Shown: positions 37,924 to 46,047 of the stretch, piece after piece
How the letters are laid out: each line of letters opens with the position of its first letter
Position numbering within the stretch: the stretch's first letter is position 1
NCBI RefSeq assembly: GCF_000964545.1
Contig: NZ_BBVD01000003.1
Span: forward strand, 62,001-126,000
Source: Comamonas thiooxydans
Lineage (GTDB): Bacteria; Pseudomonadota; Gammaproteobacteria; Burkholderiales; Burkholderiaceae_C
Direction: 5' to 3'
DNA length: 64,000 nucleotides
Translations under genes and position numbers: made by a program
Notes under the pieces: model-generated
What the model was told of the DNA's origin: nothing
The model's input: the letters and a program-made list of their open reading frames with translations, nothing else
The model's database searches: none

Positions 37924-40071
37924 ATGACCGCACGCAAACTATTCGTCACCACCGCCCTGCCGTACGCCAACGGCAACTTCCACATCGGCCACATCATGGA
38001 ATACATCCAGGCCGACACCTGGGTGCGTGCGCAGCGAATGCAGGGCAATGCGGTCAACTTCGTGGGTGCCGACGACGCCCACGGCGCGCCCATCATGATT
38101 GCCGCCGAAAAGGCCGGCAAGACGCCCCAGCAGTTCGTGGCCGACATCGCCGCCGGCCGCAAGCAGTATCTCGACGGCTTCCATATCGCCTTCGACAACT
38201 GGAGCAACACCGACAGCGCCGAAAACCACGAGCTGTCCAAGCAGATCTATCTGGACCTGAAGAAGGCCGGCTTCATCGAAACCCGCACCATCGAGCAGTT
38301 CTTCGATCCCGAGAAGAACATGTTCCTGCCCGACCGCTTCATCAAGGGCGAATGCCCGCGCTGCCACGCCAAGGACCAGTATGGCGACAACTGCGAAGTC
38401 TGCAGCTCGGTTTACGCGCCCACCGACCTCATCAACCCGTTCTCGGCCCTGTCGGGTGCCACGCCGGTGATGAAGTCGTCCGAACATTTCTTCTTCAAGC
38501 TCTCCGATCCGCGCGCCGTAGAGTTCCTGACCGAGTGGACGCAGAACGGCAAGCATGTGCAGCCCGAAGTGGCAGCCAAGATCAAGGAATGGTTCGGCGT
38601 GCGCACCAACCCCGACGGCTCGACCAGCGAAGGCCTGGACGACTGGGACATCAGCCGCGACGCGCCTTACTTCGGCATCGAGATCCCCGACGCGCCGGGC
38701 AAGTACTTCTATGTCTGGCTCGATGCGCCCGTGGGCTATCTGGCATCGCTCAAGGAACTGCTCAACCGACGCGGCGAAGACTACGACGCCTATATGGCCG
38801 ACCCCGACCTGGAGCAGTACCACTTCATCGGCAAGGACATCATCACCTTCCACACCCTGTTCTGGCCTGCGATGCTCAAGTTCAGCGGCCGCAAGACGCC
38901 GACCAGGATCTGCGTGCACGGCTTCATGACCGTGAACAACGGCGAGAAGATGAGCAAGAGCCGCGGCACCGGCCTCGACCCGCTCAAGTACCTGTCGCTC
39001 AAGATGAACCCCGAGTGGCTGCGCTACTACCTGGGCGCCAAGCTCAACGGCAAGAACGAAGACATCGACTTCAATCCCGAAGACTTCATGCTGCGCGTCA
39101 ACTCCGACCTGATCGGCAAGTACGTGAACATCGCTTCGCGCGCCGCAGGCTTCATCAGCAAGCGCTTTGACGGCAGGCTGGGTCAGGTAAGCGAAGACGG
39201 CCAGGCCCTGCTGGCCGCGCTTCGCGAGCAGCAAACCGCCATCGTCGCCGCCTACGAGGCCCGCGACAGCGCCCGCGCCGCGCGCGAGATCATGCTGCTG
39301 TGCGACAAGGTCAACAGCTATGTGGACGCCAACAAACCCTGGGAACTGGCCAAGAAGGAAGGCATGGATGCGCGCCTGCACGATGTGTGCACGACCTGCA
39401 TCGAAGCCTTCCGCATCCTGACCATCTACCTGAGCCCCATCCTGCCCGGCGTGGCCGCCGAAGTGGCCCGATTCCTCATCGTGCCGCCCGAGAGCTTTGC
39501 CGACGTGGTCAAGCCCCTGGGCGCAGGCCACCAGATCGGCATCTACCAGCATCTGATGCAGCGCGTCGATCCCAAGCAGCTCGAAGCCCTGTTCGAAGCG
39601 CCCGCCGGCCAGGCCGCCCCCGCCACCGAACCCGCCAAGGCCGAGAAGAAGGCTGCCAAGAAGGCCGAGCCCGTGATCGACCCCAATGCCCCCGGCGGCG
39701 AGCCGCTGGCCGAGACCATCAGCATCGACGACTTTGCCAAGGTCGATCTGCGCATCGCCAGGATTCTGGAATGCAAGACGGTCGAAGGCTCGACCAAGCT
39801 GCTGCAGCTGACGCTGGACGTGGGCGAGAAGGACGAAAACGGCCAGCCCAGGACCCGCAACGTGTTCAGCGGCATCAGCAGCATGTACCAGCCTGAGCAG
39901 CTGCAGGGCAAGCTGACGGTGATGGTGGCCAATCTGGCACCGCGCAAGATGAAGTTCGGACTGTCCGAAGGCATGGTGCTGGCCGCCAGCCACGCTGACG
40001 AGAAGGCCCATCCCGGCATCTATGTGCTGGAGCCCTTCCCCGGCGCCATGCCCGGCATGCGGATTCATTGA
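37924..40071 (+). CDS. metG: Methionyl-tRNA synthetase
   Basis: The 715-residue class I synthetase charges tRNA-Met. The HIGH motif is in ALPYANGNFHIGH (residues 11-23), the zinc knuckle is CPRCHAKDQYGDNCEVC near residue 145, and the KMSKS loop is in NGEKMSKSRGTG near residue 340. A C-terminal tRNA-binding (EMAP-II/Trbp111) dimerisation domain (about residues 610-715) follows an Ala/Lys-rich linker. A TAGAAT box at 37889-37894, about 30 nt upstream of the ATG, may be its -10 element. A family A repeat and a lipoprotein gene follow. Confidence 0.97.
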   Translation: MTARKLFVTTALPYANGNFHIGHIMEYIQADTWVRAQRMQGNAVNFVGADDAHGAPIMIAAEKAGKTPQQFVADIAAGRKQYLDGFHIAFDNWSNTDSAENHELSKQIYLDLKKAGFIETRTIEQFFDPEKNMFLPDRFIKGECPRCHAKDQYGDNCEVCSSVYAPTDLINPFSALSGATPVMKSSEHFFFKLSDPRAVEFLTEWTQNGKHVQPEVAAKIKEWFGVRTNPDGSTSEGLDDWDISRDAPYFGIEIPDAPGKYFYVWLDAPVGYLASLKELLNRRGEDYDAYMADPDLEQYHFIGKDIITFHTLFWPAMLKFSGRKTPTRICVHGFMTVNNGEKMSKSRGTGLDPLKYLSLKMNPEWLRYYLGAKLNGKNEDIDFNPEDFMLRVNSDLIGKYVNIASRAAGFISKRFDGRLGQVSEDGQALLAALREQQTAIVAAYEARDSARAAREIMLLCDKVNSYVDANKPWELAKKEGMDARLHDVCTTCIEAFRILTIYLSPILPGVAAEVARFLIVPPESFADVVKPLGAGHQIGIYQHLMQRVDPKQLEALFEAPAGQAAPATEPAKAEKKAAKKAEPVIDPNAPGGEPLAETISIDDFAKVDLRIARILECKTVEGSTKLLQLTLDVGEKDENGQPRTRNVFSGISSMYQPEQLQGKLTVMVANLAPRKMKFGLSEGMVLAASHADEKAHPGIYVLEPFPGAMPGMRIH

Positions 40072-40080
40072 TCTCATGAT

Positions 40081-40191
40081 CCCCCCTGAGTCGCCTTCGG
40101 CGCCTTCCCCCCGAGGGGACGACACCTTCGCCGCGAGGCGGCAGGGCCGCCTTAGGCGCTTGCCCGGTGTCTCCTCCCGGGGGCGTGCCTC
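40081..40191 (+). repeat. Repeat family A, copy 3 (after metG)
   Basis: It begins 10 nt after the metG stop with CCCCCTGAG. Hairpin 1 is CGCC-ttc-GGCG and hairpin 2 is shortened to CCCCCGAGGGG. A CCTTCG-ccg-CGAGG stem follows. The repeat runs into the start of the next gene. Confidence 0.75.
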
Positions 40192-40525
40192 ATCAGGCTC
40201 CTGCGGCTTCTGGCTGGCTGGAGTTTTTTTATGCCTGGCGCTTTCGGGCTGCACCGTGATCGCCGTCACCGGCACTGCCATCAGCGTGACAGCCGGGGCC
40301 GTGGGCCTGGCCGCCGATGCCGCCATCGGCACAGCCAAGATCGTGGGCAAGGGGGTTGGCAAGGCCGCCGATGCCTTGATGGATGAGGATCAGCCCGATG
40401 CCAGCGGCGTGAATATTCGCTACCGCGATCCGTCGGCAAGCGCTCCCGCAGCGGCAGAAATGCCGGCAGCGACCGCCAACACCATGCCTGCCGCGCCCTC
40501 TGACGGACTGCCGCCGCAAAACTGA
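40160..40525 (+). CDS. Small alanine/glycine-rich lipoprotein
   Basis: The frame encodes a lipoprotein: a hydrophobic segment (GFWLAGVFLCLALSGC) ends in a lipobox with the acylated cysteine, followed by TVIAVTGTAISVTAGAVGLAADAAIGTAKIVGKGV and a proline/alanine-rich tail. I do not recognise a function. The start is unclear: TTG at 40160 gives a plausible signal peptide, while an ATG at 40076 would translate the whole family A repeat. Either way, the N-terminus overlaps the repeat. A strong terminator follows the stop. Confidence 0.6.
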   Translation: MPGVSSRGRASSGSCGFWLAGVFLCLALSGCTVIAVTGTAISVTAGAVGLAADAAIGTAKIVGKGVGKAADALMDEDQPDASGVNIRYRDPSASAPAAAEMPAATANTMPAAPSDGLPPQN

Positions 40526-40550
40526 CGAATCACCCGCATCCGTTCACAGG

Positions 40551-40594
40551 AAACCGCATCGCGCTACACATCAGATAGCGCAATGCGGTTTTTT
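40551..40594 (+). terminator. Rho-independent terminator after the lipoprotein gene
   Basis: AAACCGCAT pairs with ATGCGGTTT, and GCGCTA with TAGCGC, interrupted by one mismatch and closed by a 9-nt loop. A T run follows to 40594. It ends the metG-lipoprotein unit. Confidence 0.85.
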
Positions 40595-40680
40595 CATGCC
40601 CTGGCGCGCACCCACAAGCACAAGCGCAGCGCATAACTAAATAACCAATAACTTCCTGTTACACCACCGGGATATTGAGC

Positions 40681-40720
40681 TTGTCAGAGCCGGTCCGCTT
40701 CCTAGAATCCGACTCCATCA
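40681..40720 (+). promoter_or_regulatory. Promoter of the cytochrome c/fccB unit
   Basis: TTGTCA (40681-40686), a 16-nt spacer and TAGAAT (40703-40708) form a good sigma-70 promoter. It is 140 nt upstream of the cytochrome gene in an otherwise gene-free stretch (40595-40849). The block around the -10 box (TCCTAGAATC) and CAGCTCTGC just downstream recur at 43724-43750. Confidence 0.6.
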
Positions 40721-40849
40721 GCTCTGCCTGCTCCGCCCCTGCCCAGAAGAATGCTCGACATTCACCACACATAACAAAGGCCGCGCACATTCAGGCATCG
40801 AGGTCATAAATCCCCCACGCGGCCTTGCGTGGGGACAACGGGAGGCCCC

Positions 40850-41194
40850 ATGCGATCGAAACCCTTGCTCACTTCAGCGCGCTCTGCGCTATGGCTGGCT
40901 CTTGCCCTGGCAGCGCCGCTGCCCAGCCTGGCCAGCTCTGCTGCCACCTCCTTGCGTGTGCAGGATGTGGCCGTGCTGGCTGCCAGCTGCGCCAACTGCC
41001 ACGGCCCGGACGGCCGCTCCACGGGCGTCATTCCCCAGCTGCGCGGCCTGCCCGAGGCCCATCTGCTGCAGCGCCTGCAGGCCTTCAAGGCCGGCACCGC
41101 CAAGGACGCCACCGTCATGACCCGTCTGGCCAAGGGCTACGACGATGAGCAACTCAAAGCGCTGGCCCAGTGGTTCAGCAAGAAGGGCCAGTAA
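40850..41194 (+). CDS. Monohaem cytochrome c (FccA/SoxE-like)
   Basis: The 114-residue protein has a Sec signal peptide (SALWLALALAAPLPSLASSA) and one haem site, SCANCHGPDG near residue 45, with a likely distal methionine in ATVMTRLAKGY. It is a small periplasmic class I cytochrome. Directly followed by fccB (stop and start share one base, TAATG), it is the probable electron acceptor of that flavoprotein, as in flavocytochrome c sulfide dehydrogenase or SoxEF. The ATG at 40850 has GGAGG nearby. Confidence 0.88.
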   Translation: MRSKPLLTSARSALWLALALAAPLPSLASSAATSLRVQDVAVLAASCANCHGPDGRSTGVIPQLRGLPEAHLLQRLQAFKAGTAKDATVMTRLAKGYDDEQLKALAQWFSKKGQ

Positions 41195-42471
41195 TGCAGA
41201 TCAATCGTCGTCAAATTCTCGGCGGTGCCGCCGCCGGCGCAGCCAGTTTCGCCGTGCCCGCCATCGTGCAGGCCAAGGCAGCTTCGGCCCACGTGGTCGT
41301 GATCGGAGGCGGCTTTGGCGGAGCCACGGCCGCGCGCTATCTGCGCCAGTTCGCACCGCATATCCAGGTCACACTGGTGGAGCCGGCCGAGCGCTTCTAT
41401 ACCTGCCCCTTCTCCAATCTGTACCTGGCCGGCCTGCGCAGCTGGGACAGCATAGGCCACGGCTACGGCGGTCTGCGCAAGGCCGGCGTGAACGTGGTCC
41501 ATGCACGTGCCGACCAGGTCCTGACCGACTCCAGGCGCGTGCTGCTGTCCAACGGTCAGGCGCTGAGCTATGACAAGCTGGTACTCTCGCCCGGCATCGA
41601 CATGCGCTGGAATGCACTGGAAGGCTATGACGAGGCGGCCGCCCAACTCGCTCCCCATGCCTGGAAGGCCGGAGCACAGACCCAACTGCTCAAGAAGCAG
41701 CTCGAAGCCATGCCCGACGGCGGCAAGTTCGTGATGGTCATCCCTGCCAACCCTTTCCGCTGCCCGCCCGGTCCCTACGAGCGCGCGGCCATGGTGGCGC
41801 ACTACCTCAAGAAGCACAAACCCCGGTCCAAGATTTTGCTGCTGGACGACAAGGATGCCTTCTCCAAGCAAGGCCTGTTCATTCAGGGCTGGAAAGCGCT
41901 TTATGGCGACATGATCGAATGGGTCAAGCAGGCCGATGACGGCAAGGTCACACGCGTGGATGCCAAGAACCTGGAGGTGGAAACCGCGTTCGGCACCAGG
42001 CACAAGGCCGATGTGCTCAACGTCATCCCACCCCAGAAGGCCGGCTTTATTGCCGACCGCGCCGGCGTGACCAATGCCAGTGGCTGGGTGCCCGTCAAGC
42101 CCGAGTCCTTTGAGTCCACTCAGGTTCAGCATGTCTATGTGCTGGGCGATGCCACGATTGCCGCGCCCATGCCCAAGTCCGGCTTTGCCGCCAATACGCA
42201 AGGCAAGGTGGCCGCTGCCGCGATTGCCGCCGAGCTGAGCGGCCAGCCCCTGCCTGCGGCGGCCTTTGCCAACACCTGCTACAGCTTGATCGGCACCGAC
42301 TACGGCATCTCCGTGGCCGGCGTCTACCGCACGGCGGCGGGCAAGCTGATCGAGGTGCCAGACTCCGGCGGCGTGAGCCCCTTGAACGGCGATGCGGCCT
42401 TCCGCAAGGCCGAGGCCGACTACGGCGCAGCCTGGTACAAGGCGATCAGCGCGGATATCTGGGGTGGTTGA
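41194..42471 (+). CDS. fccB: FccB/SoxF-type sulfide dehydrogenase flavoprotein
   Basis: The 425-residue protein has a Tat signal (NRRQILGGAAAGAASFAVPA), an FAD fold (VVVIGGGFGGATAARYL), and YTCPFSNLY, where the cysteine matches the covalent FAD attachment site of Allochromatium FccB. It has one redox cysteine (RCPPGPYERA) and the C-terminal FCSD flavin-binding domain (NTCYSLIGTDYGISVAGVYR). The position of the second redox cysteine reads GWVPV where I recall GWCPV in Allochromatium. It should oxidise a reduced sulfur compound in the periplasm and pass electrons to the upstream cytochrome. Confidence 0.9.
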   Translation: MQINRRQILGGAAAGAASFAVPAIVQAKAASAHVVVIGGGFGGATAARYLRQFAPHIQVTLVEPAERFYTCPFSNLYLAGLRSWDSIGHGYGGLRKAGVNVVHARADQVLTDSRRVLLSNGQALSYDKLVLSPGIDMRWNALEGYDEAAAQLAPHAWKAGAQTQLLKKQLEAMPDGGKFVMVIPANPFRCPPGPYERAAMVAHYLKKHKPRSKILLLDDKDAFSKQGLFIQGWKALYGDMIEWVKQADDGKVTRVDAKNLEVETAFGTRHKADVLNVIPPQKAGFIADRAGVTNASGWVPVKPESFESTQVQHVYVLGDATIAAPMPKSGFAANTQGKVAAAAIAAELSGQPLPAAAFANTCYSLIGTDYGISVAGVYRTAAGKLIEVPDSGGVSPLNGDAAFRKAEADYGAAWYKAISADIWGG

Positions 42472-42480
42472 ATAGAGGCA

Positions 42481-42608
42481 TCCCCTGAGGCGCTGACGTG
42501 CCTTCCCCCTTCTCTCGTTGCGCTTCGCTTGCGGGAAGGGGGACGCTGGCTTTGCTGCGGGACGGCCCTTGCTCGCCAGCCCTAGCGAAGCTTCACACTT
42601 CATGCGCC
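42481..42608 (+). repeat. Repeat family A, copy 4 (after fccB)
   Basis: It begins 9 nt after the fccB stop. Hairpin 1 is GGCGC-tgac-GTGCC (one G-T pair) and hairpin 2 is CCCCCTTC paired with GAAGGGGG. The hairpin 2 sequence differs on both arms from other copies while pairing is preserved. The tail 'cttcatgcgcc' matches copy 1. Confidence 0.8.
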
Positions 42609-42658
42609 TGGTGTGAATCTTTGCCACCCGCCCTCCTCTGCTTTATTGAACGACTGAT

Positions 42659-43681
42659 ATGTTGTTGTGGTCTGTTTTTTTGCTGGGCATGGCCTTCGGC
42701 GTCGCCGCGCGTCTGGGGCGTTTCTGTCTGCTGCGCGGCCTGCGCCAGCAGATGGGGCGAGATACCGAAGTCGCTGCGGGCCAGGCACCTGCACTGCAGG
42801 CCTTTGCCCTCGCATTGGCCGTAGCCTTGCTGGCCTCGCAGGGGCTGCAGGCTCTGGGAATGCTCGATCTGAGCCAGGCCGCCATTGCGCGGCCCAGCTT
42901 TTCCATGGCTGGCGTGCTGATTGGTGGTTTGCTGTTTGGCATCGGCATGGTGCTGGCACGCGCCTGCGGAGCACGCTCTCTGGTGCTGCTGGCGGGAGGC
43001 AATCTGCGCTCTCTGGTCACCCTGGTGTTTCTGGCGCTGGGCGCGCAACTGGCCATGACTGGTGTGCTGACGCCTCTGCGCCTGTGGCTGCAGGCCCTCG
43101 CCCCCCTCACGCTGGCCCAGGCCACCTTGCCCGCCTATCTGTCTTCCCTGAATACATGGCTGCTGACGCTTGGGCTGGCCTTGCTGCTGCTGGCCTACGC
43201 CCTGCTGCGTCCCGGCCTGCGTCAAAGCCGCTTGCAGTGGAGCAGCGCGTTGCTCATAGGCCTGCTGGTGGCTGCCGGCTGGTGGCTGACTGCGCATATC
43301 GGGGTCGATGAGTTCGAGCCGGCCCGCCTCACCTCGCTGAGCTTCATCGGCCCGATCGCCGAGGCCCTGCTCTATCTGCAACTGTCCGTGGGTCGCGAGC
43401 CCGGCATAGGCCTGGCGCTGACGGCGGGCGTGCTCGCCGGCGCATTTCTCGCAGCCCTTGGCAGTCGCACGGCGCGCTGGGAAGGCTTTGACTCAACCAG
43501 CCGCCTGGCTGCCAGCGCCGGTGGCGGCCTGCTGATGGGAGTTGGCGGCGTGCTGGCCGCAGGCTGCTCCATCGGCCAGGGGCTGAGCGGGCTGTCCACG
43601 CTGTCGCTGGCCAGCTTTGCGGCCGTTGCCGGCATCCTGCTCGGAGCGCTTCTCAGCCTGCGCCTGCTGCGCCAGCAATAG
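42659..43681 (+). CDS. YeeE/YedE family sulfur-compound transporter
   Basis: The 340-residue protein has around nine or ten membrane helices and the YeeE/YedE (TsuA-like) cysteine motifs: RFCLLRGL near residue 24, RACGARSLVLL near residue 102 and GCSIGQGLSG near residue 305. TsuA-type members take up thiosulfate through relayed cysteine contacts. It is flanked on both sides by flavoproteins of the FccB type, supporting movement of a reduced sulfur compound. The direction and exact substrate are not shown. Confidence 0.87.
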   Translation: MLLWSVFLLGMAFGVAARLGRFCLLRGLRQQMGRDTEVAAGQAPALQAFALALAVALLASQGLQALGMLDLSQAAIARPSFSMAGVLIGGLLFGIGMVLARACGARSLVLLAGGNLRSLVTLVFLALGAQLAMTGVLTPLRLWLQALAPLTLAQATLPAYLSSLNTWLLTLGLALLLLAYALLRPGLRQSRLQWSSALLIGLLVAAGWWLTAHIGVDEFEPARLTSLSFIGPIAEALLYLQLSVGREPGIGLALTAGVLAGAFLAALGSRTARWEGFDSTSRLAASAGGGLLMGVGGVLAAGCSIGQGLSGLSTLSLASFAAVAGILLGALLSLRLLRQQ

Positions 43682-43719
43682 CGCTGGCTTCGCTTGGGTA
43701 TTCACCTCCGGATCAGGAC

Positions 43720-43757
43720 CTGCTCCTAGAATCTCCAGCCACCAGCTCTGCTTGTGC
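43720..43757 (+). promoter_or_regulatory. Possible promoter or leader of the second flavoprotein gene
   Basis: TCCTAGAATC (43724-43733) followed by CAGCTCTGC repeats the block upstream of the cytochrome gene at 40700-40736, with 27 of 38 aligned bases identical by eye. A TAGAAT -10 box is present. A -35 box is not clear. Confidence 0.45.
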
Positions 43758-43859
43758 CGCGTGTCGGCTGAGAGGCAATCCCATCGCGCTGCGCCCAAGC
43801 TTGCTTCCCTCCACCGAATCCGAGGCCTGGATCAGGCCCTCATTCCCATTACAGGAGCA

Positions 43860-45197
43860 ATGCTCATGCAACGTCGCCATTTCCTCTGGACTCCGCCCGC
43901 ACTCGCCCTGGGCGCCGCTGCCGGCCCGGCAATGGCAGCACCCGCCATCATCAGCAGCCAGTCGCCCATCCTGCCGCGCAAGGGCAAGGGGCCTCGCATC
44001 GTGATCTGCGGCGGCGGCTGGGGCGGCATGACGGCGGCACGCTATCTGCGCGAGCTGATTCCCGCTTCCGACGTCGTGCTGCTGGAGCGCAATCCGACCT
44101 TCTGGTCCGGCCCCATGAGCAACAAGTGGCTGGTGGACATAGTTGGCACGGACTTCGTGAACCGCGACATGCTGCACCCGGCCAACAAATACGGCTACAC
44201 GCTGCTGCAGACCGAAATCACGGGCTTCGAGCGCGACAAAAAGCTGGTGCGCACGGCCCATGGCCTGATCGAGTACGACTTCCTGATTCTCTCGGGCGGC
44301 ATTCGCAACGATTACGAGGCCTGGTTTGGCAACGACCAACGCGCCATCGAGTACACGCGCACCCACTTTCCCAACGCCTACATCCCCAATCAGGAAATGC
44401 TCTCGCTCAAGAGCAAGGTCAAGAACTTCAAGGGAGGCACGCTGGTGATGACGCTGCCGCCTCCACCGCATCGCTGCCCGCCCTCGCCCTATGAGCGCGC
44501 CTGCCTGATCGCCTGGCATATCAAGAAGAACAAGATTCCCGGCAAGATCCTGATCCTCGACCCCAAGCCCAAGATCGCCCCCATAGGCGTGGGCTACAAG
44601 CAGGCTTTCGAGGAGCTGTACGCAGACATCATCACCCATGTGCCCAATGCCGGCGTCAAGGAAGTGGACCCCTTCAACAAGCAGATCAAGACCGCTGCGG
44701 GCGACTTCAAGTTCGACGACGCCATCCTCATGCCGCCCCACCAGGCCGCCGACATGGTCTGGAAGGCGGACCTGATAGGCAAGGATGCCGCCACCGGCAA
44801 GCCCACGGGCTGGGCCGATATGCATAACCGTCTGTTCCATGCCAGGAGCGACGACCGCGTCTACTTTGTGGGCGATCTGATGGGCGCGATCTCGCCCCAG
44901 TTCGGCCACTATCCCAAGAGCGGCCATGTGGCCAACTACATCGGCAAGATCGTCGCCCGGAACATTGCCGAGCGCGTGGCCGGCAAGGAGGTCGTGGCCC
45001 GGCTGCCCGACAACCTCTGCTACATGATGGTCAACGGCGACCCTCAGGAAGAAATTTCGGTGAAGTTCGAATACGAGGTGGACGCCAGCGGCCAGGTCAA
45101 CCAGACCCAGATCGACATGGACGTGCGCACCTCCGATCTCGTCAAGGAAGACTTTGCCTGGATCAACGGCAAGTTCGGTGATTTCTTGGGCACTTAA
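43860..45197 (+). CDS. FccB-like flavoprotein, diverged paralog
   Basis: The 445-residue protein has a Tat signal (QRRHFLWTPPALALGAAAG), an FAD fold (IVICGGGWGGMTAARYLREL) and the overall FccB layout. It differs at key sites: the flavin-attachment cysteine region reads FWSGPMSNKW, with no cysteine, and the second redox cysteine position is TGWADM. RCPPSPYERAC is kept. FAD should therefore be bound non-covalently and the active-site disulfide cannot form as in FccB. Its substrate is unknown. AGGAG precedes the ATG at 43860. The C-terminal region (YEVDASGQVNQTQ) is longer than in FccB. Confidence 0.85.
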   Translation: MLMQRRHFLWTPPALALGAAAGPAMAAPAIISSQSPILPRKGKGPRIVICGGGWGGMTAARYLRELIPASDVVLLERNPTFWSGPMSNKWLVDIVGTDFVNRDMLHPANKYGYTLLQTEITGFERDKKLVRTAHGLIEYDFLILSGGIRNDYEAWFGNDQRAIEYTRTHFPNAYIPNQEMLSLKSKVKNFKGGTLVMTLPPPPHRCPPSPYERACLIAWHIKKNKIPGKILILDPKPKIAPIGVGYKQAFEELYADIITHVPNAGVKEVDPFNKQIKTAAGDFKFDDAILMPPHQAADMVWKADLIGKDAATGKPTGWADMHNRLFHARSDDRVYFVGDLMGAISPQFGHYPKSGHVANYIGKIVARNIAERVAGKEVVARLPDNLCYMMVNGDPQEEISVKFEYEVDASGQVNQTQIDMDVRTSDLVKEDFAWINGKFGDFLGT

Positions 45198-45201
45198 ATC
45201 T

Positions 45202-45319
45202 CCCCCTGAGCGGCTTTGCCGCTTCCCCCTCTCTCTTCGGGAGGGGGACGACGCCCTCTGCTAGGCGCCCCCGCCGCGAGGCGGCTCTTGCTTGGCGTCT
45301 CTCGCTTGGAGTCGGTGCG
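45202..45319 (+). repeat. Repeat family A, copy 5 (before soxY)
   Basis: It starts 4 nt after the flavoprotein stop. Hairpin 1 is GCGGC-ttt-GCCGC, with compensatory changes relative to GGCGC/GCGCC. Hairpin 2 is CCCCCTCTC paired with GGGAGGGGG around a short loop. Confidence 0.8.
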
Positions 45320-45356
45320 ATTTTTGAAGTTTTGTTAATTGGATTGAAGAGAAGCA

Positions 45357-45857
45357 ATGTTCAAGAACACCACCCGTAGAAGCATGGTGCTGAGCTCGGC
45401 GGCAGTCGGGGCCAGCCTGGCTCTGCCCGCATCGGCTCTGGCGCAAGCCAGCAGCGCGGCCAAGAATCCGCTGGTCGGGCCACTGGCGCCGAACCCAGCC
45501 GAGTTCAAAAAGCTCATGGAGCAATTCACCGGCGGCAAGGCCACTCAGGCCGATGGTCTGCAGCTGGAGGTGCCCGTGCTGGCCGACAACCCCAGCGCCG
45601 TGCCCGTCAAGGTCAAGGTGACGCTGCCCATCACCGAGCAGGACTGGTGCGAGGAGATCATTGTGCTGGCCGAGCTCAACCCCTCGCCGCTGACCTGCCG
45701 CATGCAGTTCACCGCAGCAGCCGGAACGGCCGAGGCGGCGGTGCGCATACGCCTGTCCCAATCGCAGACTGTTCACGCGCTGGCGCGAATGAAGAGCGGC
45801 AAGGTGCTGGTCGCCAAACAGGCGACGACCGTGGCCGCCAGCGGCTGCGGCATGTGA
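45357..45857 (+). CDS. soxY: Sulfur carrier protein SoxY
   Basis: The 166-residue protein has a Tat-type signal (TTRRSMVLSSAAVGASLALP), a SoxY fold with the PVKVKVTLP and LAELNPSP strands, and a C-terminus ending SGCGM. Canonical SoxY ends GGCGG, and the carrier cysteine is kept at the third-last position with changed neighbours. SoxY carries sulfur intermediates as a thioconjugate in the periplasm as a heterodimer with SoxZ. Here soxY and soxZ are in one row but without soxXA, soxB or soxCD in the window. Confidence 0.9.
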   Translation: MFKNTTRRSMVLSSAAVGASLALPASALAQASSAAKNPLVGPLAPNPAEFKKLMEQFTGGKATQADGLQLEVPVLADNPSAVPVKVKVTLPITEQDWCEEIIVLAELNPSPLTCRMQFTAAAGTAEAAVRIRLSQSQTVHALARMKSGKVLVAKQATTVAASGCGM

Positions 45858-45868
45858 ATCTGGAAACA

Positions 45869-45990
45869 CCCCCTGAGTCGCTGCGCTCCCTCCCCCTCTG
45901 TTGTGCCACGCTTTGCGTGGCCGAGGGGGACACCGCCCGCGCGGCAGGGCGGCCTTTGCGCGGCGGTTGCTGGCCCAGGCCCGCTTCTGG
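45869..45990 (+). repeat. Repeat family A, copy 6 (between soxY and soxZ)
   Basis: It begins 11 nt after the soxY stop with CCCCCTGAG. Hairpin 2 pairs CCCCCTC with GAGGGGG around a larger loop that itself contains GCCACG-ctttg-CGTGGC, an inserted stem. It separates two genes whose products form one heterodimer. Confidence 0.8.
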
Positions 45991-46047
45991 TATGGAGCGT
46001 AGTTGCATCCACATTCACGATAGATGCCTGAACTGAAAGGAATTTTG

